A stretch of DNA of 64,000 bases, from assembly GCF_000308855.1 (NCBI RefSeq), contig NZ_BAGM01000096.1, positions 124,001-188,000 of the forward strand, in the 5' to 3' direction. The position numbers were made by a program, and so were the translations under genes. Of the stretch, positions 12,001 through 16,885 are shown piece after piece. Below the pieces are notes generated by a model that worked only from the letters and a program-made list of their open reading frames with translations, was not told where the DNA came from and did not search any database. The stretch's first letter is position 1, and each line of letters opens with the position of its first letter. Source of the stretch: Nocardia veterana NBRC 100344. Its GTDB lineage: Bacteria > Actinomycetota > Actinomycetes > Mycobacteriales > Mycobacteriaceae.

Positions 12001-12182
12001 GTTTCCAAGTCGGCGGCCTTGTTCCGCAGCTCTGTGGCCATCCACCGCATCTTCGAGATGTCGGCTCGCGGCAGATCCCCGCCGAACACCACCGCCTCGA
12101 TCGGCCGCCGCACCGGATCGGGCAGGGTCTCGAATATCGTCCGCAGCTGAACCACCGGGTTCAGCGACAACATATCCGTCAC
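1..12182 (-). CDS. Giant multi-domain toxin/effector-like protein (WXG-like, SecA-like ATPase, papain-fold, ART-like, zincin); 3' end outside window
   Basis: The frame is open from GTG 12182 (ATG 12173 is an alternative) to the left edge: 4,060 codons and no stop. Parts by residue: 1-110 helical, like WXG100-like N-termini of type VII-exported toxins; 120-300 Ala/Gly-rich hydrophobic; 310-770 low-complexity Ser/Pro/Gly/Glu linker; 780-1400 SecA-like DEAD ATPase (Walker A LPGQGKT 836-842, DEMD 931-934, QGQRGVDI 1279-1286); about 1640-1810 papain-fold, deamidase-like (Cys1690, His1776, Asp1796); about 2440-2620 ADP-ribosyltransferase-like (FFRG with Arg2467, GNGTYVTTS 2494-2502, Glu2603); about 3570-3850 zincin-like (HEGGH 3712-3716); then charged helices. 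It starts 9 bases after the preceding stop, so it is probably co-transcribed with the WXG/pseudo-zincin gene. Motifs are seen directly; domain names come from family knowledge. Export and toxicity are inferred, and no immunity gene is identified inside the window. Confidence 0.85.
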   Translation of the reverse strand, partial: MTDMLSLNPVVQLRTIFETLPDPVRRPIEAVVFGGDLPRADISKMRWMATELRNKAADLETHTLDVESLLTQQDSLGAFGDRLREALRAQQDGGAKLRERALTLADQADAAANEAEKTLCVMFAFGIELGWRILRILTAAAVTGAAGQVAAAPAVEAELTNGRAEVEVMRAGLKEAYARLAAAAATKLSGVGAVRFAGTVGRAALVPAAVDGGVQMLQVKAGYRNLSPVGDNGENPTGIDRKSILAAAASGAGGAVGGALSAAVAPAVFPRLQTSRALAGLVHGLAGAVAGVGAAAMVTGWPEGFHHILAPMINGAFAGSVHAQPGAHSRSGAAAEPVIDGHGQFTRPDPPAGAPPVHISAESRQAWETARRVWNTQPDNATPDAAPGGPGNSAAAAGHGAAPVPTVATAPPVPTATPLPSTAAHPSGTTPVSSGAASSAPLAAAAPHPAQRAPGGDELARNRAPVSPRVSSGTETAAPPKVSTSATPRVGDEAVSVPTLPPGGEDQGSAAAVPRGEQQAGGEGQRSGSAHGAQVREGRSAEHPGDGEASVPADGPASEQARGSESGDAAPSSGRPVAEGGGGARGDQRPGDGEAEGSAAAQRREGEGAGIVAKDGAATGRPHGSEGEGTVAEDGVVSGEPRGGDEPGSVAGDGVRGEQRPAGEEQGADAERDSRDGQHEGEDAAAQDGAHSGQQGEDANPADGSAAEDSAAGEQRSGNEDTGDAGEDGAQGAEAGRRAGESGDEPGPDSRDRAEEVLADFHARSGDDVPEELRLSNLPDEVLQARLFHTDAHESLIAGMEIIRRQTADRVPGGMVLRGPQLQGGFEMAQRPVQMLPGQGKTLMFMSYSLHQAVQHGSVLLVTTADGLAHREFTEYRKVLSRYGIDVVRADQRTGFGNLTPGRHTIVVATGETVGHLCNAGHKPPRRAVIDEMDAIVDRGEKTFIRSESAPGGAPEATAREVFAAHDFLADALAKGGLSHEDFGLKQLAEEVDVQLPDGTWEVGTEYWYDGKAALTPAGRAKVEALPGGQRWLDGMGKSRLEMAAAAEFTTRNKTHYVMDQGKIVIVDQGEHGLQRNTQTSSESRWSAEKGKASLAQAVEAKEIRAAEAIGMSPEQHGIVVRADTDSPERITAAEIYGTDRFFDHITGASGTLTDLGHVLKIVYGLNEPHAIDPFNPSRLVEGQPDVHENTRAKLNALAGYAHEMWDGGQGRFQEILCHRNDLVDKQVKALLRAGVPREAIEAVDADRIAKWGADWESKLQEVFDAAGEQGKILVINRQGQRGVDISVSDAVEAKGGMHVWMTEVPEHEYIYEQAKNRTARNGKSGTAQALMSPQDALIRQAMHLRGVREAVITYQDAVAAHRDDPTPVTHDQVVEAADKLGALVPGLQQRAHHHATDAFIRTYAPLVNSSAELGPQTAWAPGDPDQPDTLADRSRRLATLLGIQPSTATALATALDEGAARGPNTALAQNETLGRDTVARTEAPNRNDALNREDALDPSLARDTALDESATRTDALSGLLARADLLPAAETLRQHLDSTAPGKAVQYALFTDEQARAQLTPLRDRLAETLGLDPAAIEGAEGMRHLGAAATAAQLDLARALDEDAARSSDDAIRDPAVPISGITPATARDVLGEAISRRLLEESTGTLADPASHRADADDVVGAASLYLATTALLDLVTEIHRRSLNSCVNNGVTAMRVLYENNADQFTMPRGGIPLRGHLWDTVQASFRGGSAKYFLSLDEAVESLKNRPGGAQVLVYRWKNTEKKGSSDADNHLVVLVNDSKPGEKPNLVVVDLAASRDGRTADDFDAMDLADRRTLLNKAVKFDKWRREQQKYLDRLPESEHLFQTIDFDANGDLVTGASMRDMPPEETLDQPVPVDEDFRDQVEHALAGVSALALTGSRPSDTSTTREEDSGAGVTDGVGSRPFDDPAVAELWEAVREFCDERGPFGNALLRPGPGNAWIVGGDDDSARLVVVMTDHPAGGGVDRRVVDALVQAGIPVETQVFGVGEDGRPVRRVQSLEPAVPGESAIWQRLGALLPRVREDLAGRLGVGIDSVVLSRLAYPMTDVGERLAGLDEQGWASLRHKLSSEWVGRMQQWMGAAVVLDADKQRFNLNDAEREDLTRRSRELSAGLDSLIGELPSDGLAARALPDRDEPVMWLRCLEAESNAGTTSSRAQAAAGLAELLVAYETFTIVEGLLLPSRPERRGWTGEGQADAPSVGARPSDSGSGEEAHRAAIERETSVSGVRGSAPDLAVTGGRPSDTSTPSDTAREVPRIPEELRAALGEKVLGRIAPADRDPANARDAKKFVIECYWDYQRRGQSEYSAARSARQVVVNIERLAKKRGVVVPDLLADLYRAGATASTWKAVWAERRSKGSDRMGSRPYSDPEMVATDVDLHGAIGGRPLDDLDYAAIAPMVHGNEWSTDPALGEICKQRGFDGLPVVAAGTELDELIAAGGREFFRGVSAAEHVELFRSGPYFPGRWQGADHGNGTYVTTSRESALDYAEDDPEHVIRMVMRPESLARAVDFSRVRAEQRAELDAIDGELERLADLARVPEVLAREKYLRDRRAVLADTGRFAAAMGYPGYHAVDPGRRFGEVWVILDRTSVTVDELPQAPAPAPRRPARTVPEPVVRAPGEISRIIAGLGDPRTPPSDTEQKHEHSSDAARPDPLRATREELAQWVTRLSDDALRTHLADAHNDTSARISAMRRGQPPAVEAVVGAARMQTALAAEQWRRVDYGDTAAVSVVAAAATDVFDVVGALHDPAGRSVPGDLDELTRFPERVVAAAELGTGRIIDAAEWARLADEHLIASRDADWDPELMHALRELPTRAAEFDAAHTASDRVFGEAAWRYVPHAYRAALYFLTRTRDTERALAVLRDADHAVAAAADRLGPGTPAAALGLSLYQLRMDVHQAIVAAGGAAASVMRTAALHALAAHPILPQLFQRAVDDLDVLAWQGSDTPRAIRPSYTAHRLTSEDLSEDPDARLLTVPPRAIGVNAGHFVAPNGSSVERLTSGSRDISFMSFVMDRWGRMMAADDHELLLRLMSAMGDELAGWGTLAVDDSGRPGGPVRPYRAGEIFDPMGTAQLRDVLERGGIRLDDSTFDNESLGGVWRGDRPPIPHLFDMAAVGFERSIEALFAGYGDRFWVKPDRENIALSHNEIRIQLSLAPLRRRPGSLEVVVERQRERVTVRYRDAQLGTEPDQVAPVFAALHRRMTRWVADSGNVDWHPDTAEVVRSFEQHLDRAQREAASELPPDSDDLPGLVGSRPSADEMYSAESEFADDVRSVNEAVRTGRGPLRAEHFPLPGMRTRTDDPDVLARLRLFALWQASVANRGLGKLASRWEAAATPSARRRVLAQVYFWVSHQRYLPQVRATERGPVGTPALATAEAIGRVIRARLDDEAPGEATLRNTVRLPDGTRVDGNSLSAFADGRFVIETAWPADQRVIFDAALVVLAEFAEQRSANISVDALGRFADAVYLLYQAPLMSRGSDATIRTFAASVLTFVSGRPRGLPHDVDFQAMARGQSDFADWLTGILTREADPRTVSADPAAHGPEHPRGLIGGRPSEEAAPLAWDGVDPAVVAAELTAKWPRLERVSGFDLPGADPEALREIARAVDDLYTRYPHINIREVRVVDPSELPNKDRAGRTVPTTYPDGSPGSIIKVNAHRLLDADRYRTMREGFVESGLHRRGSEVRPFYRLIQHEGGHALDYARPYSHMVLADLLETYLNHTDRTLPFLTWLDTGPENDSDGTEPSGHIGSRPSDDSYILGGLTSQQARIFDRARNGLTHSDIATDETDPAARLAVAHYATERRADLLRELSDLLAPENIAPEELLRTGSPDWEAWFSRYREMRRDLARKLEIERGAEADDRWLRHVLDGWREQYCATPEILAAGREFDHMVPIARLVDDIQRLDTWARTVEAVEAELDRRAADLSGLLGRAHGLLRAATDFRAHGELVPILGAALATAERLAAERQRLERQARELFTLGRAVAEDERTSFDAWNRRLRVAARRYQVSTSDSWHGMTLLHARLRWLAAAAEDPEHELAADID
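861..6485 (-). repeat. Nine in-frame copies of a GxRPSD-type linker motif inside the giant protein
   Basis: Nine 27-base segments in the reading frame encode variants of [LIVRST][IVTM]G[SGA]RP[SLYF][DES]x. They lie at 6459-6485 (LTGSRPSDT), 6390-6416 (GVGSRPFDD), 5493-5519 (SVGARPSDS), 5382-5408 (VTGGRPSDT), 5010-5036 (RMGSRPYSD), 4947-4973 (AIGGRPLDD), 2346-2372 (LVGSRPSAD), 1452-1478 (LIGGRPSEE) and 861-887 (HIGSRPSDD). All lie C-terminal to the papain-fold domain, in the segments joining the later domains. Codons vary between copies, so the peptide rather than the DNA appears conserved. I know no named domain that matches. Confidence 0.8.
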
Positions 12183-12191
12183 GGGCGCTGC

Positions 12192-13790
12192 CTATTCCGG
12201 CACGGCCGCGCGGATCAGAGCCGTGTGCAAGGTCTTCGCCGCCGCGCATGCCCGGTTGCCGTTCAACACGACGTCGGCGAACGCCGTCCCCACTGCACGA
12301 TCCGCCTCGAAGCGACCCGCCGGATCAGTTGCCCCGGCCAGTTCGGCCCGCCAGCGGCGATAACCCCCCACCAATTCACCGAGTGTCGTATACCGCCCCG
12401 CCACCTCCCGCATGTACTCGGCGATCATGGTGTGCTGCGCGGTGCGACGGACCACGCCACCGCCGACGTCGTCCAGGGCCCGGCCCATCTCCCGCACCGT
12501 AGCCGACCGGACCGGCGAATCATCCACTTCAGCGTCAGATTTCGCCATCGCGGAGCCGGAGTCCGGATCGCAGGCGAGGCGGCGGTTCAGTGTGATCGAC
12601 CGCGCGATTGCCGGCCCGCGTGACTCACTACGCCACCACACATCGCCGGTGTCGCCGGCCGCGTCGGCCACCGCGACGACGTCGAGTTCGATCATCGGAT
12701 AGTCGGTCAGCACCGTGTCGACGGCCGCGACGAACTCGCGCACCGGCGCCTCCTGCAGATCCGGGAGGTCGAATCCGATGACGATGACACCGTGCCGGTC
12801 ACGCAATGTCCGGGCCAGCCAGGCGAATATCGGCGAAGCGGTACGCTCGTCGCCCGGTCCGTCCGCGTCCGGTCGCCGACCACGCCGCTGCGGCTTGCGC
12901 ATCGGGGAAGGTGGCGGGGTGCCGGACCGAGGGCCCGAGGGATTCGTCCCCGGAGCCTCGGGCCCGCTGCTTCCCTGGGCCGGACGCCGAGACCACGGTG
13001 TCCCTCCCTTTCCCATGGCGACAGGACCCGACGACCGCATCGGCTCCTGGGCGGGCCGGGTGGGCATGGGCGCCCCCGGGGAGCGGGGTGTTTCCCGCCT
13101 GGCCGCGGTCGGCGATGTCACCCGTGGGGGCTCGGTCCGGCCGCGGGGGTCCGCTGCCGGCTGTCGACTGCCCGGCCGGTCCGGCGTCTCGGACGTCGGG
13201 AGCGCGAGATCTTTCGGTGCGGAGGATCCCGCTGGTGCGACGGACGCACGGTCCGCGGCAGGAGCGCGATCCGGCATCGGGTGATCGCCCTTCGGAACGC
13301 CGGACGCGCGTTCACTGGTGTCCGCGCGATTCGAACCCGGATTCCCGTTCTGGACCCCGCCCGCGGCACCGGGATGCCGCGTCGAGGTCGAGGCCGCCGG
13401 TTCTCCAGCAACGGGCGCCGCGAACGGAGCCGACTGTGCACCCGTCCCGGAGGACTGATCCGGGAGCAACGATTCGCTGCCCACCGCACCGATCCGATTG
13501 CCGCCGGCGAGGTCGTGGGCCTCGAAGTTCTGCGCGGCGGCGCCGACCTGCCGTGCCGTCCCACGCAGGCTCTCCTCCAAGGCGTGTAAGTCTTCGAGCA
13601 GCCGGTCTGCTTGCGGCGTGAAATCCTTGGCGAACGCGTTGCCCAGGTCGTCGTCGCCCCAGCACCCGTCCACGGAGGCCAGGGAATCCCGCAGCCCGGC
13701 ATGGGTCAGGCTCACTCGGTCGCCGAGTTCGGCAAGCCGGGCACCGTCGCGCCGCAGGGCGTCTGTATCAATTCTCAGTTCGTCGCTCAC
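12192..13790 (-). CDS. WXG100-like protein with C-terminal pseudo-zincin domain
   Basis: 532 residues from GTG 13790, which has a G run a few bases upstream; ATG 13802 is the alternative. Either start overlaps the end of the upstream membrane-protein gene, and the stop lies 9 bases before the giant gene. Residues 1-100 form a helical hairpin with GCWGDD (Trp44) at the turn, as in WXG100/ESX-type secreted proteins. Residues about 105-345 are Pro/Ser/Arg/Gly-rich linker. The last ~185 residues resemble, by eye, the zincin domain of the giant protein: shared GFDLP, AVD, YP and a final ALD. Where that protein has HEGGHALD this one has REMGRALD (433-440), so both metal-binding histidines are Arg. 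Inferred role: a catalytically dead partner, adaptor or decoy for the giant protein. Confidence 0.8.
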   Translation of the reverse strand: MSDELRIDTDALRRDGARLAELGDRVSLTHAGLRDSLASVDGCWGDDDLGNAFAKDFTPQADRLLEDLHALEESLRGTARQVGAAAQNFEAHDLAGGNRIGAVGSESLLPDQSSGTGAQSAPFAAPVAGEPAASTSTRHPGAAGGVQNGNPGSNRADTSERASGVPKGDHPMPDRAPAADRASVAPAGSSAPKDLALPTSETPDRPGSRQPAADPRGRTEPPRVTSPTAARRETPRSPGAPMPTRPAQEPMRSSGPVAMGKGGTPWSRRPAQGSSGPEAPGTNPSGPRSGTPPPSPMRKPQRRGRRPDADGPGDERTASPIFAWLARTLRDRHGVIVIGFDLPDLQEAPVREFVAAVDTVLTDYPMIELDVVAVADAAGDTGDVWWRSESRGPAIARSITLNRRLACDPDSGSAMAKSDAEVDDSPVRSATVREMGRALDDVGGGVVRRTAQHTMIAEYMREVAGRYTTLGELVGGYRRWRAELAGATDPAGRFEADRAVGTAFADVVLNGNRACAAAKTLHTALIRAAVPE

Positions 13791-15078
13791 GCCGACCCCC
13801 ATCAGGCTCGGCCGTCTCGGCGTCGATCGATAACGCCGCGCGGCCCTGCTCACCAACGCCGACCGAGGCACCGACGATGTCGAACGCTCGTGGAGCCCCG
13901 GCCGTTCTTCGGCTCTCACCCGCCGCTGCAGCCACTGATCGCGTCGAATCGCTGCTCGAAGTAGCGCCGCCGGATGAACACTCGCTGCGGAGCAGTTCGG
14001 TGTACAGCGACACGATCCGCCTCGTCTCGTCGTCATGCTCGTTGTCGGGCAGCAGGGTCAGGCGATCGAGCAAATCACCTGCGCACAAATACATTTGGTC
14101 CAGTGGATCGAGATAGCGCCCGTCGGACCACCGAGCGTGAGCGAGCGCGCATCGGCGGAGTAGGACGATGTCGGGCGAGGACCGATCATGGCGGGGCGAT
14201 CGCCCTGGTGGAATGTGGAGCCAATGCATCTCGGCCAGCAACAATCCAGGGAGTAGAACACGCAGCATGATCTCGTCACTGCGTACCGGCCGCCGACGCT
14301 CGTGTGCGGCTATCACAGCGAGCGACGTCGCGATGCCGGCCAACTCCTCGAACGTTGTGCTCGTCATCCAAGGCCGCAGTCCGAGACGCTGTGCGCGGAT
14401 CTCGAGCTGCGCGGCGCCGGGTAGCTTCACAGCGCCCAGCAGCCGCCGCCAACGAGATGTATCTACGACAGTGGCGATATCGATGAGGATCGACCACCAC
14501 AACCGGAAGTTGAGTTCTACATGATTCGGCGGCGTCACCTTTTGATGGCTTCGCGGTAACCCCATCACCGCGGTACGGTCGACCAGATCCGGCGCGGCGA
14601 GCAGGTCGAGATCGGGCCGCACACCATGGTCACGCAGAAACGCCAGCATCCACCACATCACATGCGGCTGCAGCCATTGGCGGCCTTGCGAACCCGCGTA
14701 GGTATCGCGGAAAAAGTGAATCAGTCGATCGGGGCGGTTCAACTCATCCCCTCGCACGGGACGCGGCAGCTTGCCGAGCCGGTCTCGAGCTGTGCGGGCC
14801 TGTCGCAGCAGGTCCGCGGTACGGTTCCGGCGCACGCACCCTGTCCGCGATACCCACCGGGATCTGCACAGCGAGGACCCGGAGACAATCGCCCAGGTGC
14901 CTTCCAACAGCAAGAATCCCCAGTCGTGACCCAGGTACGCCAGCGCAGCCAGCATCGCGGAGCCCACCATGTTCGCGACCAGGTATGCAGTCGAGCCGTC
15001 ATCGGTCAAGCCACGCTGCGCGGAGATGAAACCAGCCAACAACAGCAGTGCCCCTGCTATCTGAAGTACGTCGTTCAT
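13768..15078 (-). CDS. Membrane protein with CBU_0592-like N-terminus and uncharacterised cytoplasmic domain
   Basis: 436 residues from ATG 15078, whose A and T overlap the TGA of the preceding small ORF (ATGA), so the two are probably translationally coupled. Residues 1-75 hold two or three hydrophobic helices (AGALLLLAGF; GSAMLAALAYLG; GFLLLEGTWAIV) in the pattern of CBU_0592-like small membrane proteins. The remaining ~360 residues are a soluble, Arg/Trp/Leu-rich region that I do not recognise, with a Ser/Ala-rich tail. Codon third positions carry more A and T than in most of the window, which suggests transfer. The end overlaps the start of the WXG-type gene. Function unknown; the context suggests an accessory to the effector locus. 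Confidence 0.65.
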   Translation of the reverse strand: MNDVLQIAGALLLLAGFISAQRGLTDDGSTAYLVANMVGSAMLAALAYLGHDWGFLLLEGTWAIVSGSSLCRSRWVSRTGCVRRNRTADLLRQARTARDRLGKLPRPVRGDELNRPDRLIHFFRDTYAGSQGRQWLQPHVMWWMLAFLRDHGVRPDLDLLAAPDLVDRTAVMGLPRSHQKVTPPNHVELNFRLWWSILIDIATVVDTSRWRRLLGAVKLPGAAQLEIRAQRLGLRPWMTSTTFEELAGIATSLAVIAAHERRRPVRSDEIMLRVLLPGLLLAEMHWLHIPPGRSPRHDRSSPDIVLLRRCALAHARWSDGRYLDPLDQMYLCAGDLLDRLTLLPDNEHDDETRRIVSLYTELLRSECSSGGATSSSDSTRSVAAAAGESRRTAGAPRAFDIVGASVGVGEQGRAALSIDAETAEPDGGRRERRTEN

Positions 15079-15350
15079 CGCTGCCGCCAGTGCACCACGG
15101 CCGTGGCCGGCTCCGCCTGTGCCGCCGACGAACAAACCACGTCCATTCCGTTTTCACAGAGGAATCGATCATCCGAAGCCTGCAGATCGAATTCGTATGC
15201 CCTACCTGCGGGAGTCGCAATTCGCCCTTCCACAATCGCGTTCTCCACAAAGCTGGGCGCGTGTATGCGAAAACGCAACCGGCGGACACGCTCTCGTTCC
15301 GATCGCCGATCAGCGTGAGCGGCTGCGAACGCTATTATGTGCTGCCGCAT
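15075..15350 (-). CDS. Small hypothetical protein at the head of the effector locus
   Basis: 91 residues, starting 13 bases after the stop of the flavin-dependent oxidoreductase gene and ending in an ATGA overlap with the membrane-protein gene. The sequence has no hydrophobic segment and no motif I recognise; the middle (RIHAPSFVEN, AYEFDLQASD) looks like a small beta-rich fold. Codon use is less GC-biased at third positions than neighbouring housekeeping genes. The coupled junctions argue that it is real, but the start has only a weak ribosome-binding site, so the N-terminus could be shorter. A small immunity or chaperone-like protein would fit the setting, but nothing in the sequence demonstrates that. 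Confidence 0.5.
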   Translation of the reverse strand: MRQHIIAFAAAHADRRSERERVRRLRFRIHAPSFVENAIVEGRIATPAGRAYEFDLQASDDRFLCENGMDVVCSSAAQAEPATAVVHWRQR

Positions 15351-15363
15351 GTGACATTCTCAG

Positions 15364-16167
15364 CTATCGGCCGGCGAGTTCGCCGACAACTGGAGCGAAC
15401 CTTTCAGCAAAATCGGCACCGAAAACAAAGTAGGAGAAGCCCATCTCCTCCCGGCGTCGCTGAATTTCGTCGATCGCCGCTGCCGGATCGTCCGGAAGAA
15501 CAGCCACCGCGTCCGCGGCGCGCAGTGCGGCGGGGTCGGTTTCGGGAGGTGCCATGTGCGGTGCGACCGAGTCGCCGATCACCGGCACCGCGAGTGCGAG
15601 TTCGACGTCCCTGCGGGAACGAACGTCTTCGGCCATCTGCGTGACCTCGGCCCGGGACTGGGCACCGAGGGCGAAAGTGACCGTGTCCGCGATTTCGGCC
15701 GCCAATGCACGAGCCTTCGGTCCCTGAACCGCGATCGCGACGGGTGTATGACGATCGGGGCCGTCGAAGCCACGCAGTTGCTCGACGGCCTCACGCACCT
15801 GGGCCAACCGCTCTTTCGGCGACACGACGGGCATTCCCTTCTCACGCAGCTCATCTTCGATTCCGGGCCTGCCGGTACCGATGCCCATCTCGAAACGGCC
15901 TCCGGTCATCAGCGAGAGCGAATGCGACTCCCATGCGGTCAGCCAGGGCGGACGCAGCGGCGAGGCGTACACCCAGGTACCCACACGCAGGTCGGTCGTG
16001 GCCGCGACGGTGGCCAATACCGCGGCGGGCGCCGGTTGCGTGAGCGGGAAGTCGGGCACGAGGAAGGTCGAGTACCCGCTGTCGGCGATCCGGCGCACAC
16101 GATCTCGCCACGTAGGCAGATCGGTCATGAGTGGTGCAACTACCCCGAATCGAAGCGGTCTCGTCAT
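15364..16167 (-). CDS. LLM-class flavin-dependent oxidoreductase
   Basis: 267 residues of the bacterial luciferase-like monooxygenase fold (FMN or F420 dependent). It opens with the beta-strand RFGVVAPL and has the family segments SYSTFLVPDFPLTQ-like near residue 40, an RVGTWVYASPLRPP stretch and GGRFEMGIGTGRPG near 110-125. ATG 16167 is chosen over ATG 16176 because the purine-rich AGAGAGGA lies about 8 bases before 16167 but abuts 16176. The substrate cannot be read from the sequence. The next gene starts 13 bases downstream, so this may be the first gene of the effector-locus transcript, or merely its neighbour. Confidence 0.85.
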   Translation of the reverse strand: MTRPLRFGVVAPLMTDLPTWRDRVRRIADSGYSTFLVPDFPLTQPAPAAVLATVAATTDLRVGTWVYASPLRPPWLTAWESHSLSLMTGGRFEMGIGTGRPGIEDELREKGMPVVSPKERLAQVREAVEQLRGFDGPDRHTPVAIAVQGPKARALAAEIADTVTFALGAQSRAEVTQMAEDVRSRRDVELALAVPVIGDSVAPHMAPPETDPAALRAADAVAVLPDDPAAAIDEIQRRREEMGFSYFVFGADFAERFAPVVGELAGR

Positions 16168-16331
16168 GCCTGTCATTCCTCTCTGTGGTCGGCGAGGACC
16201 ACGGCTTTCTGCGAGCATTGCCGCAGATCAGTGCTGAATCCGCGCTGACGCGGCGCACTGATTCGACGGCCACCGCACCGAGTTCATCCATCGCGTTCCC
16301 GCGCCCTTCCGTCCGGATACCACGAGGATGA

Positions 16332-16343
16332 ATACCTAGGTAT
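16332..16343. promoter_or_regulatory. 12-bp perfect palindrome upstream of the LLM oxidoreductase
   Basis: ATACCTAGGTAT is a perfect 12-base palindrome about 165 bases upstream of the LLM gene start, in an otherwise gene-poor stretch. The form is typical of a dimeric winged-helix (HxlR/MarR/PadR-like) operator. No matching regulator gene adjoins it; the nearest is the TetR gene at 16886. Confidence 0.35.
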
Positions 16344-16460
16344 GGCAGTCCGCATCGGCCATCCGCAGGTGGTGATCACACGCAGGAGGCGGACGTGCTC
16401 AGGCATGGCTGTACAGACCCGGAACGGATCGGCAGCCAGAGCATGCGGATCATGCCGCTC

Positions 16461-16735
16461 ACGATGTCGCGAAGGTAACCGCGATTCTCGCGTCCCGCCC
16501 TGGTGATGGACTGGCCGACAACGCCGGACGCGATCATCGGTGCGGCCGAGATCGCAGACTTCGGTATCCATGTCGTGCTGGTCGAGCCGTCGCGTTCCGC
16601 ACCGGATTCAACATCCCGCCCTCCCTGCAGTTCCTCGACGCGGCAAGCGCGTATGCGGAGGTCGTCGATCCCTTACGCGCGGCCCGCGGGGCATCGAGCG
16701 ACGCCAGGAAGCACCATTCGCTGAACTACGGGCCT
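16461..16735 (+). pseudogene. Remnant of a short-chain dehydrogenase/reductase (SDR)
   Basis: Broken coding sequence on the plus strand. One frame reads VAKVTAILAS then LADNAGR (the NNAG region of SDRs) near 16467-16535. Another reads AEIADFGIHVVLVEP near 16548-16590. A further shift continues AFRTGFNIPPSLQFLDAAS and SAYAEVVDPLRAARG to about 16735. The GIHVVLVEP-x-x-FRTGF order is typical of the SDR C-terminal half. The Rossmann glycine motif and the catalytic Tyr-Lys segment are missing, so this is a decayed gene with internal deletion and at least one frameshift. It explains most of the gap between the LLM gene and the TetR gene. Confidence 0.7.
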
Positions 16736-16885
16736 CGTCACGGCATCCCGTCATTCTGCTGTTTCGTAGAGTCGCAGACGAGCTGTGCGAGCGCGGATCG
16801 GCGGCTTGTCGCACACCCTGGTATCAGACGATGCGCGAGTGGCTCGTAGACATGGCAACGAACCGTCAGGGGTCGCCGGTGGTGG

